A stretch of 37,019 bases of DNA from Ophryocystis elektroscirrha (Eukaryota > Apicomplexa > Conoidasida > Neogregarinorida > Ophryocystidae), in assembly GCA_030141585.1 (NCBI GenBank), contig JAQIFP010000107.1, positions 14,799 through 51,817 of the forward strand, read 5' to 3'. Every line of letters begins with the position of its first letter. Positions within the stretch are counted from its first letter, which is position 1. Below the pieces are notes generated by a model, which saw nothing but the letters and a program-made list of their open reading frames with translations, was not told the origin of the DNA and made no database searches. Of this stretch, positions 27,971 through 37,019 are shown in pieces. Both the position numbers and the translations under genes were made by a program.

Positions 27971-29715
27971 ATGTGCGAAATAAAAGAAGAATATGATAAA
28001 ATCCCCCATTATCGTAACATTAATTCAAATTGGTTTATTCCAAGTAGATACAGATTAAACCAACTTATAGGTGTCGGTTCTTATGGTCATGTTTGTGAGG
28101 CATATGATTATAAGACTAAAAAATTAGTTGCTATAAAACGTATAAATAACGTATTTCAAAATATTGTTGATAGTAAACGTATCCTTCGAGAAATTGCCAT
28201 TCTCAATAGACTTAAACATAATAATATTGTCAATATCTGCGATATATGTTTACCATCTAATTGTCAGATTTTTGATGTAAGCTTTTTTTTTTTTTTTATT
28301 TTTTTTTTTTTTTAGGAGTTATATATTGTATTAGAAATAGCAGACTCAGACTTTAAAAAATTATTGAAAACCCCGGTATATTTGACGGAGCGTCATGTCG
28401 TCACTTTACTATATAACTTAATTGTTGGCATCAAATATATGCATAGTGCTGGAATATACCACAGAGACCTTAAACCAGCTAATTGTTTAGTAAATCAAGA
28501 TTGCTCTGTTAAAATATGGTAAGATCAAAAAAGCTTTACTATATATTTATCTGCATACAAGATATACACATATTAATAATAACAATTGGTATATTATACA
28601 TGTAAAATAATTAGTCTGAAACCGTTCATGTACAACCGTATGTCATGTTTATATACTTTATTATAATAAATTTATAAATATATATATATACATGTATTTA
28701 TATATACCTATATATATAGATATATATAGATATATATATAGATATATATATAGATATATATATAGATATATATATAGATATATATTCTTAATAGTTAAAA
28801 GAAAATATTCTTATTATTAAAGTAAATATATATATGGTAGAAATATATACAGATAAATTTCATATTCAGGTTATTTAAATACAAGCCTAGATATTGTATA
28901 ATCATAGATATATAGAATTAAAAGTTCTAATAAATATGTTTAGTGATTTTGGGTTGGCTCGAAGCATATTCGCAAAAGACCCTGAAGATAGCTCGAATGT
29001 TTTGGCATCCCCACAAAAGCGGCAATTAACAGGGCACGTAGTATCCCGCTGGTATAGGGCTCCAGAATTGATACTGCTGCAAAGTTCATACACAGAAGCT
29101 ATAGATGTCTGGTCTATAGGATGTATATATGCAGAACTTTTAGGAATGATTAAAGAAAATGTAAACTCTTATTTAAATCGCTCTCCACTTTTTCCAGGTA
29201 AATCGTGCTTTCCTTTGTCTCCAGATTATAAAAGTGGACAAAATTATCATTACAATACACAGGAAAACCATGATCAGCTAAATATTATGTTTAATATAAT
29301 GGGAACACCCGACGAACAAGATATTGCATTTTTAGAAAAAGAAGATGCTAAAAAATATCTACGCATATTTGCCAAGAGACCAGGCATAGATTTAGCAAAA
29401 AAATTCTCTGGATCCTCACCATTAGCTATTGACCTTTTAAAAAAGATGCTAGTCTTTAATCCATCTAAAAGATTATCAATCGATAAAATACTTGAACACC
29501 CCCTTTTTATTCCTGTTAGACAGAAACATTTAGAATACTCAGCACCATATCACGTAAAACTACCTTTCAATGATTGGAAACTAATGTCAGTTAAAGAGCT
29601 AAGAATAGCTTTTTTAAGGGAAATACAAAAATTCCATCCTTCTTTGAAAATTCCACAAACAACATCTCTCGATTATATCCATCCGATAGATAAACTCATA
29701 CAACCATTGAAATAA
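27971..29715 (+). CDS. MAPK2: Mitogen-activated protein kinase, apicomplexan MAPK2 type (TGH loop)
   Basis: Exons 27971-28276, 28316-28518 and 28944-29715; introns 39 and 425 nt; 426 residues. A complete CMGC kinase: Gly loop GVGSYG (34-39), VAIK Lys56, alpha-C Glu74, HRDLKPAN (Asp153), DFG (171-173) and RWYRAPE. The position of the TxY activation motif reads TGH (199-201), so the activating Tyr is missing. Plasmodium Map2 is known for TSH at this place, and the insert after the alpha-F region (FPGKSCFPLSPD, then the DQLNIMFNIMGTP box) also fits that family. Map2-type kinases act in male gamete formation in Plasmodium and in early daughter formation in Toxoplasma. The Lys, Glu and both Asp needed for catalysis are kept. 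The activation loop is long, with a Ser/Pro stretch before TGH. ATG 27971 is the first in frame. Confidence 0.93.
28719..28785. repeat. 12-bp GATATATATATA repeat in kinase intron 2
   Basis: Five or six copies of a GATATATATATA unit, preceded by irregular AT repeats, inside the 425-nt intron 28519-28943. Confidence 0.85.
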
Positions 29716-30114
29716 CAATATTGATAATTTAATTTAATATATATCACTTATCCTTTTCCATAAGATTTTACCCTCCTCCTTATCAAAATAATTTATCCAT
29801 CTTTGATTCAATATTATATTGGGAAAACACTAATATTAATAGCATATAGTCAAGAAGAAAAAGTTTTGCTTTTTTCTTTTTTTTTTAATTGATTTTATCA
29901 ACATAAACATATTGATGATAATTTTTTTTTAATCTCTCTATAAAAAAAAAAAAAAAAAAAAAATATTTACCCACATCAAAGTGACGTGATGTATATTATT
30001 ATTACGTATTTTACTATTTATCAATGTTTATAGTACAGGAAATTTTATGCTTCATACATAATCAATGTAAAAAAAAAAAAACTACATGCATATAGAAAGT
30101 TTTCAATTTAGAGA
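29716..30114. other. Intergenic, kinase to basic protein gene
   Basis: 399 bases including a run of more than 20 A at about 29942-29963. I saw no exon and no RNA gene. Confidence 0.6.
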
Positions 30115-30912
30115 ATGAAATTTTTAAACGAAAAAGCAAAGTTTGAACAGCCTTGTCATACAGTCAATATTTTGGAAGCCCCTGTAACTTTTTTTTTTTT
30201 TTTTTTAAATATTTTAGAGATCAACCGCATTGGAAGAACAGTCTCCCTCTCTATTTTCAGGTAAAAACCAATCGATAATTACGTTTCTTTAAGTTCCCCC
30301 CAAAACCCCAAAAAAACGATTCTCTCTTATTGAGAACTTACTAGCTGCTCATGGCTATGTACGAATTGACGATTCAAAAAGTAGCTATATATATTGATGA
30401 TAATTTTTTTTTTTTTTTTAGAAGATTCTTCTGAAATAATTAAAGAGAGACTATTATCAAAACTCCGAAAAATTCGTAAAAGATTACATTCTGATGTACG
30501 GTACAAGCATTCAATCATATGTATATATTGTAAAAGGCATTAGCAAGATACCATAGCGTCCTTGAAAACCTATTACCTTCTTATTACGACAGTTATGAAG
30601 AAAAAGTAACTAATCAAATATCAGACACACAAATATGTGTATATGTATATATTTTTATATAATTATTGTATGGATGCTATATAACATAAAACAATTAATT
30701 AATTTATATAGTGACTTTTTATGCGCAAGACTGTATTGAATGACCACAATGATTTCAAATATGTGTTTATATAAAGTATTATTGCTACTATAAATTATAT
30801 TAATTATTTTAATATATTTATAAATTATATTATTATATCAAGATTTATAAATAAATTACACATAATCTATATCAATATGTATATATACATATATATATAT
30901 ATATGTATGTTT

Positions 30913-30967
<55 letters not shown>

Positions 30968-31840
30968 TTAATATAAAATAGTGTTGCTAAATATATATAT
31001 ATATATATAAGGTAGTTTAAAGGGGATATAGAGTATTTTTGTGAATTAATAATCATTGTTTGAAAAAACTAGTTACTAAAATAAACTTCAAATACCTTAT
31101 TTTTAATTTAGTGGAGAGAATTGAGACTTAACGCTGTACTTTCATGTGAAAAAGAATTTCCTGCTTTTATTATCAAAGATAGAACAAAGGAAAAAATCTA
31201 TGAAGCTATGCAACAGTTATTTGAAAAAACAACGAAATTGAACAAAAGCTCAAACCGCTGTAAATCACATCCCACAGAATCAAATAGGAAGCGAAACTAT
31301 AAGCGCACTTGTTTCTCTCTTCCAGTAGGAAGATGCACTAGGAAAAAACGGAAGAAAAAATATCCAAGTGCATCATTGACTGTATTTTCAAGGTTTCGAA
31401 ACCAAACTACTGGTTCAAGATACCTTAGTGTCCATAATTCTGTTCTGTCAAAAAGTATGAGTAATATTGTGAGTATGAGATTAACTAATAACACCGAACC
31501 TTTATCCACCAAACCCACGGAACTTACAAATAAAAAAACAGAGAAAACTCTTCTTTGTTTTTTACTTCCATTTAGAAATAACCGAAGAAACCCGATGAGA
31601 TTAGCCTTTCATTATGTCAGACCCTTTAAAGGTAGTTTAATTAATTTATAACCATTTCCCGTCTTTTTAAATAATTGAAACTTATTATTTGTGATTATTT
31701 GTAGCATTTTATTTTAAAATTTAATTTTATGGAAATTGACACACAAAAATATTATTAATAAATCAAAAATAATAATCATAATTATATAGAAAAGATTATG
31801 TAGAATATTGTATATATATATGTATGTATATATGTGTTTG

Positions 31841-31880
<40 letters not shown>

Positions 31881-32563
31881 TATATGTATGTATGTGTATA
31901 TTTATGTATGTATGTATATAAATGTATAATTTATATTTAGTGTATTTAAAAAAAAAATATACTCACAAGTTTCTATATACATATAAATACCTGAGCTAAT
32001 GTCTATTTATGACTAATTCATTGTGTTAATCATTGCACAGAATTTTTATATACGCATATTATATATTTTAATACCATAATAAGTATAATCATTAATAATT
32101 ATAATTATTTATACTTATAATAATTGATACAACATTTTTACAGGGTAGTGTTCTATACAGCATCGAATATAGGCTTAATAATGTCAAATATAATAATTAT
32201 ATGCAAGTTTAGAATGTTTAATAAGACTATAAATTATTCTATTGAATAAATTTACACCGCACATTCATTTTATCATTATAAACGTATGAAGGTTTATCAC
32301 ATAAACTCAGTATAAATATTTATCCTTACGTATTGAAGATATTTTTTACTATTACCATTTGTAGGTTGATCTATATTACAGATATCTTATATAAACTAAA
32401 CTACACTTTCATATTTAATTTAATTGCAAATATTAGTATTGCTACAGTATATTATTTACTATTTGGGTATATTATTTAATGAATATAACCCACGTTTTCA
32501 GAATCTGACGAGCAGCCCAATTATGATATTGAAGATAAACTCACCAGATTAGAGTCAAGTTAG
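30115..32563 (+). CDS. Basic protein of unknown function, seven exons
   Basis: Proposed exons 30115-30183, 30218-30260, 30345-30380, 30422-30495, 30537-30605, 31112-31631 and 32502-32563 give 290 residues, with every phase matching. I do not recognise the family. Exons 4-5 encode a helical basic-then-acidic stretch ([20 protein letters not shown], then [20 protein letters not shown]). Exon 6 starts with a helical block ([20 protein letters not shown]) and continues into a Lys/Arg-rich part with RKKRKKK, a likely nuclear signal. The last exon adds [19 protein letters not shown] and lies 870 bases away. Without it, exon 6 would end at 31651 in GSLINL. The final exon is supported by its matched phase, TTTTCAG acceptor and coding character. 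Exons 2 and 3 (43 and 36 nt) are the least certain. Confidence 0.55.
30917..30962. repeat. (AT)n microsatellite in intron
   Basis: AT run in the intron 30606-31111 of the basic protein gene, with shorter AT blocks on both sides. Confidence 0.9.
31845..31877. repeat. (AT)n microsatellite with flanking GTAT repeats
   Basis: AT run followed by several TATG/GTAT units up to about 31925, inside the proposed long last intron (31632-32501). Confidence 0.85.
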
Positions 32564-32882
32564 TTTATTGATTCTGTTTATTTCGATCTCAGGCAATATT
32601 ATATATAAAGTTTTCTCAACTGAAAGTTTTTGATTTTATAATATTTTTTAAGACATGTAGATTAGTGCAATTATTTATTTTTACGTTCGATCTGAGGGGA
32701 GTTGAAAAAAAAAAAAAGTGAACTTATACTGGCTTCTGAATTATAATAAAAAATCTTTAAAATAATAAATTTTTCTTAATTCTTATACCAGAATTTTGAT
32801 TTTAATTATTAACCTATAAATTTGGAGTCTACATTATAATATCGAATATTATTTTTTTTGTAGAAGCGAGCAAACAAACAAA
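32564..32882. other. Convergent 3' spacer, basic protein / DIM1
   Basis: 319 bases between two stop codons on opposite strands, with a 13-A run at about 32705. No exon seen. Confidence 0.6.
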
Positions 32883-34419
32883 TTAATACTTATATTTTGT
32901 TGAATAGTCTTTTGGAGATATAACAAGACCACGACCTATTTAATGTTATTAAATTATAAATTACACCTTTTCTAGCTCCTCTATATATCGTTTCAATAAT
33001 ATCAATTAATTCACGCTTGTTATTCATAGGCCAATTTATTTTATTGTTATTACCGGTTCCAAGATCGATCATCATATGCTTATTCCTGTATAAATAAATG
33101 CAAAAACAACAAATAGTACCTGTAAAAAAACATGGTGGTTACGGTATCATACAATTCATACATACTATTGAAGTCGGTTACTTTGGTAATATCCACCTAT
33201 AACAAATAATTATATTTTAATTTTAATATACTACAAAACATGAAAATTAATGTTGAATATTATGTCTATGACTCATTATACTTATATGAGTAAACATGCA
33301 AATTACATTATTATATAAATATATATAATATATATATATTATATACTTGCAAAATTATACAAGTATTGTTCGTGCTATTCTATAATATATGTAATTGCTG
33401 ACATTCACATATACCCAAATGCATATAAATATATATGTCCGTACAGATATATATCGACGCATATGTTTAATCAGATTTGCAAATTTATAACGTATTTATT
33501 TAGACAGCGCATATATAAACTTACCAAATATATAACACAGAAATTTTTGACGTCTTCAGCGACCTTGTATAGTAACTCGTCCATTTTCATACAATCGGGT
33601 TCATAGTCGTGTCCAAAACGTATACACTGTAAAACATATAAAATAACATTTATATATAAAAAGTATCATATACACAGAAATAATTACATGAATAATTTTT
33701 GGGTGCAGATTATTTTTGGAAAAGCTTATTTAGCACCTATATTAATAAAAAAATAATGTATCTAACATAATTAATGACGTTTAGTGGTATTTATATTTAC
33801 ATTACAATGATAATAGTATCCTACATATATCTATAAACAACTACAAATATGCTTTGAAAAGCTTATATGATATGTGTAATATAGAAACCGATATTATATG
33901 TAAAAATTACACATTCACGAATATCTTTTTTATCTCTGTTCTAATATAAGCAATGGTACGTAATTTTGTATGTAAATACATATGGTTCGTCATAACTATG
34001 ATATGATAAACTCCACAGGTCATCAAGTATACATGTATTCATGTAATATAATTTATATTCAATATAATTTTCATCTGATATTTTCCATAATATGCATACT
34101 CATATGAACAGTAAAGTTTAGATGATTATATATACTGCAACCATAATTACACATAGAGAGCTTAAGTCAAAAAGTTATTTCGTGTGAAGCTGTCTATTAC
34201 TAATAAAAACATTTGTACAAATATATTTAGTAATATAAACTATTATAAATTTTGGTTTCTTTTATTTAAAAATGTACATTTTAAAGAGCTATAAATAGAA
34301 TACATACAACTACACGATCTTGCTCTGATAGGATAGCTTGGTCCTAAGACAATATATACATATCCAATATACCGTACAACTGCCCAACCAGAATGCAAAT
34401 GCTGTAGCATATAAGACAT
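32883..34419 (-). CDS. DIM1: U5 snRNP protein DIM1 / TXNL4A (15 kDa)
   Basis: Six exons on the minus strand: 34378-34419, 34308-34343, 33525-33626, 33120-33196, 32967-33085 and 32883-32935. They give exactly 142 residues, the standard DIM1 length. This thioredoxin-fold U5 snRNP protein helps form the precatalytic spliceosome and is one of the most conserved eukaryotic proteins. Landmarks: MSYMLQHLHSGWAV, DQAILSEQDRVV, IRFGHDYEPDCMKMDE, VDITKVTDFNSMYELYD, MIDLGTGNNNKINW, IIETIYRGARKG, and the end GRGLVISPKDYSTKYKY. FGHDYEPDC replaces the usual FGHDWDPTC; the Cys is kept. The mini-introns 34344-34377, 33086-33119 and 32936-32966 are 34, 34 and 31 nt. A translation running past the last one gives a false C-terminus. 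Confidence 0.97.
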
Positions 34420-35134
34420 TTTTAAAAAACGTGTATATAGAAAATATATAGCGTTATCAGGTACAATAATGTATAATTAAAAAATGTCAGAAATCTCATG
34501 TTTACTTTGATCATATGCGTTAACGATCACTTAGTATAATATATCATCATATTAATTATCACAAAGTTCAGTGTACTGATTGAAATTAGAAAACAGCTCT
34601 GTCCTGTACACAGCTGCTAATATAGGAATCCCACAGTATGACATAACATGATTTGATGAGTAATTACGTATAACGAATATGCAGTTGAACAGTATTATAA
34701 AGTTACAATCATTTATAAAAATATAAAAACGTTTTGTTATTAAATTAAATATTAGTTAAACCTATACATATGCCTTCCTTAATATATATATATATATATA
34801 TATAGCAAAACTATATATTTCAATAGTATAGATTACTAATCCCATTTCAAATATATTATTTTTTGGTAGATATCAAAATAATATAATCCATTATGACCAA
34901 ACTTTAGCTAAAGAACATCAATATTTATAGCTGCGCATATGTACGTAGGTTTTTATACACATAAATACAGTTTATATGTAATTAGAGGTACATGCATATA
35001 TTTACATTACCAAACTTTCGCTGTAAGCGTCAGTATAACATATATTAGAAAAGCTGTAATATATGTACTGCGTATGCTTATAAAGAACAATAAAGATAGA
35101 ATTGACCAGTTAAGAAAGAAGTCGTCTTGTTTTT
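34420..35134. other. Intergenic, upstream of DIM1 and downstream of SNRNP40
   Basis: 715 bases with an (AT)n run at about 34782-34803. A 30-codon ATG-to-stop frame lies on the minus strand at 34552-34644, 133 bases upstream of DIM1 (see rejected items). No supported gene. Confidence 0.5.
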
Positions 35135-36532
35135 TTAACTTAAATTACGAATAAATACTTCTCTGTCAACTCCAGCAGTGACTACTATTTTTTCGTGAGG
35201 GTGGAACACAACTTCCGTTACTGCACCAGCGTGCCCTGTTAATTTACAAAAAATTTCTGGTCTATTTTCTTCAACATATTGAGTATTTAATATATAAGCA
35301 ACTCTATCAGCGGAGCCCACGCCCACCCATGTGTCATCCGGAGACCAACGAGCCCGATGCAACATTTGTTCGAAATTATGTGTAGGTCCGCTAATAGAGG
35401 CTACACAACGAAATTGATCTCCTCCTTTCGTGCAAAATGGTTGAACGTCCCAAAACCGCACAGATTGATCCATCGAATTTGATACTAATAAATTACGATT
35501 AGAGGATAAGTCAATTCCCGTTATTGCGTTAATATGCCCAGTAAGTGTAATTAATAGAGGCACATATGGAGATGTTTCTTCAGTACTTCCCGTTGGTTTT
35601 GGAGGAGAAATTGAGAATTTTCGAACGTCATAAACCTAGATTATAAGTTTTGACTGATATATATATAACTTACACGAATATTATTGTCTAATGAGCCAGA
35701 AAAAACCCTATATAATATATCATCCAAAGCTACACCTAAAACCTAAATAGAATTGAGTATATATAACTTTATGTATATACATTAATTTCATAAAGCTGCA
35801 AATATAGAGCTTATTATAATATGCGTAATTTCTCAATCTTACTTGGTATCTTTCGGGAAAAGATGCTACTGCTCGCATTACACGTAAATCCCATAGCTAA
35901 TTTAATATAATAGTATGTAAAAAAAAAGTACCAGTGTATTTCCGTCATCGCTGCCAGTAACCGCAATATTAGGCAGCTGTTTGCCGATATCACAGCAATT
36001 TATAATATCTTCGTGACCTATGAGACGGCGAAGACGCTGTCCAGTAGACAAGTCCCAAATAGCAGCCGTATGGTCAGAGCTACAAGAGATTATTCGACTG
36101 AAGAAAACACATGAATTCTTTATTTGCTCAATTACTCTCCATCATTGGACCATTTTATCTCTAATACAGCTCCTTTATGGCCTTTTAACAGTAACAGTTG
36201 TTCTTGATTTCCGTATAAAGAAGTTAAATCTATTTTGAACAAAATAAATAGTTGATAAATATTACTGATAGTCTTATCAGCAGATCCTGTTGCTATAGTG
36301 CGTCCAGATGGGCTTATTTGGACACTTAATATTTCTGCCTAATAATGAATAATTAAAATATATATATATGCAGTATATGACATGGTATATATATATTTGA
36401 ATCTTACAGAATGCGGAGTATATTTAATTGTGCTTGGTACAATATTAGACTATAAAAATATAATAAAAAAAAAAATAATTAAGTTACTTTATATTGTTTT
36501 AAATCTACGGGAGCAGATGGAATTAGAGCCAT
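35135..36532 (-). CDS. SNRNP40: U5 snRNP 40 kDa protein (SNRNP40), WD repeats
   Basis: Eight exons on the minus strand: 36488-36532, 36408-36449, 36266-36338, 36136-36229, 35932-36097, 35843-35896, 35674-35742 and 35135-35635; 347 residues, all phases match, close to the 357 of human. It is a seven-bladed WD propeller that binds PRP8 in the U5 snRNP. Seen in order: SPSGRTIATGSADKT, LKGHKGAVLEIKW, SCSSDHTAAIWDL with GHEDI, AVTGSDDGNTLLWDLR, VFSGSLDNNIRVYDVR, LTGHINAITGIDLS with NSMDQSVRFWDV, then HNFEQMLHRARWSPDD, VGSADRVAYI and GHAGAVTEVVFHP. The SMDQSVRFWDVxPF and HNFE segments are characteristic of this family and separate it from other WD proteins. Its stop lies 715 bases upstream of the DIM1 start, in the same orientation. 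Confidence 0.96.
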
Positions 36533-36588
36533 TTATACGCACTTAAATCTATCTGTACCTTTTCAAAAAAAAAAGAAAAAAAAAAAAG

Positions 36589-36825
36589 TTACTCAATTTT
36601 GGTTTTCAATTCTACAGCAGTACTTATTTGAAACTCTTGATCATAGGAAAATGTATTTAAATCAACAATTTGACTGGGACATTTAAATCCTCCAGATTTA
36701 ACTTCGCCCGAAAGTCTTTGCTTTAAACAACTTAAAGCTGTTTCCAAAAGTGTATAGGCAGTCTAATATAATAAAAATGCTTAAATAACTTACTAAAGTG
36801 TAGCCGTCACCTCCAACAAATTTCA
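36589..36825 (-). CDS. 3' fragment, possible saccharopine-dehydrogenase-like protein
   Basis: Two exons on the minus strand (36794-36825 and 36589-36762) encode the last roughly 68 residues of a protein whose start lies beyond the contig end. The segment KFVGGDGYTLTAYTLLETAL, followed by GGFKCPSQIV, recalls the C-terminal part of saccharopine-dehydrogenase-like oxidoreductases. There a DPGYxxTA...LLExAL helix is followed by GGxxTPA. That match is from memory and covers a short region only. Only 56 bases separate its stop from the SNRNP40 start codon on the same strand, so the SNRNP40 promoter must be very short or overlap this gene. Confidence 0.45.
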
Positions 36826-36907
36826 CTGAAAAGAAAAATAATTTATATTCACAAATAAATCTCTTAGTGATACAAATATTTTCATTTACAAATATAATTC
36901 TTTGAGC

Positions 36908-37019
36908 GTATAATTATATATAATAATATATTATATATTATATATTATATATTATATATTATATATTATATATTATATATTATATATTATATATTATATA
37001 TTATATATTATATATTATA
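36908..37019. repeat. Tandem 7-bp TATATAT-type repeat at right contig edge
   Basis: A unit TTATATA is repeated about 14 times to the last base. It is not a known telomere unit. As at the left edge, the assembly probably ended in this repeat. Confidence 0.9.

Noticed and set aside
30856..31056. Minus-strand open frame made of Ile/Tyr repeats
   Set aside because: Translation of an (AT)n microsatellite.
34552..34644. Minus-strand ATG frame of 30 codons upstream of DIM1 with a plausible protein-like composition
   Set aside because: It has no family similarity and no phase-matched partner exon, and it is short enough to occur by chance. It could equally be a 5'-UTR frame. Kept only as a note.
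36020..36238. Plus-strand open frame beginning MRRRRRCPV
   Set aside because: Antisense shadow of SNRNP40 exons and an intron.

Overview
The window is a eukaryotic, strongly AT-rich nuclear contig with compact, intron-dense protein genes in the standard code. Several features point to an apicomplexan or close relative. There is a MAPK2-type kinase whose activation motif is TGH instead of TxY. There is an HGXPRT-like purine salvage enzyme. A probable inner-membrane-complex ISP-like protein is spread over tiny exons. A short secreted Cys-rich protein is also present. Genus cannot be told from the sequence alone. Most exon boundaries below were worked out by hand from GT..AG sites, reading-frame phase and family similarity recalled from memory. 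Introns fall into two groups: about 29-45 nt, often filled by an A or T run, and roughly 80-1045 nt, often with AT microsatellites.

Layout. Positions 1-296 are tandem repeat at the contig edge. On the plus strand follow a 5'-truncated hexokinase-like gene (297-1539), HGXPRT (1952-2914), an unknown small gene (2988-3446), the C-terminal part of coatomer epsilon (3937-4532), splicing factor SF3B4 (4595-5928) and tRNA-Ala(AGC) (6697-6769). On the minus strand are an ISP-like gene (6848-7680) and MCM3 (7772-12960), one of whose introns holds a 16-bp tandem repeat and a 100-N assembly gap. RPL38 (13134-13385, +) is divergent from MCM3. A secreted Cys-rich gene (13777-14268, -) is divergent from BOP1/ERB1 (14546-18086, +). 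BOP1 converges on, and overlaps by 30 coding bases, an AP-3 beta-adaptin gene (18057-23290, -). Then come a GYF-domain protein with an eIF4E-binding-like motif (24024-27216, +), the MAPK2-like kinase (27971-29715, +) and an unknown basic protein (30115-32563, +). The minus-strand end holds DIM1 (32883-34419), U5-40K/SNRNP40 (35135-36532) and a 3' fragment of a possible saccharopine-dehydrogenase-like gene (36589-36825). A 7-bp tandem repeat ends the contig.

Together the genes are mostly housekeeping: splicing (SF3B4, DIM1, SNRNP40), ribosome biogenesis and translation (BOP1, RPL38, tRNA-Ala, GYF protein), replication (MCM3), vesicle traffic (COPE, AP-3 beta) and purine and sugar metabolism. 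A few parasite-type genes (MAPK2, ISP-like, secreted Cys-rich) lie among them. The most notable points are the homopolymer-filled minimal introns, the coding overlap of BOP1 and AP-3 beta, the hexokinase-like protein lacking its catalytic Asp, the TGH kinase, and the ISP-like gene that no single open frame reveals.
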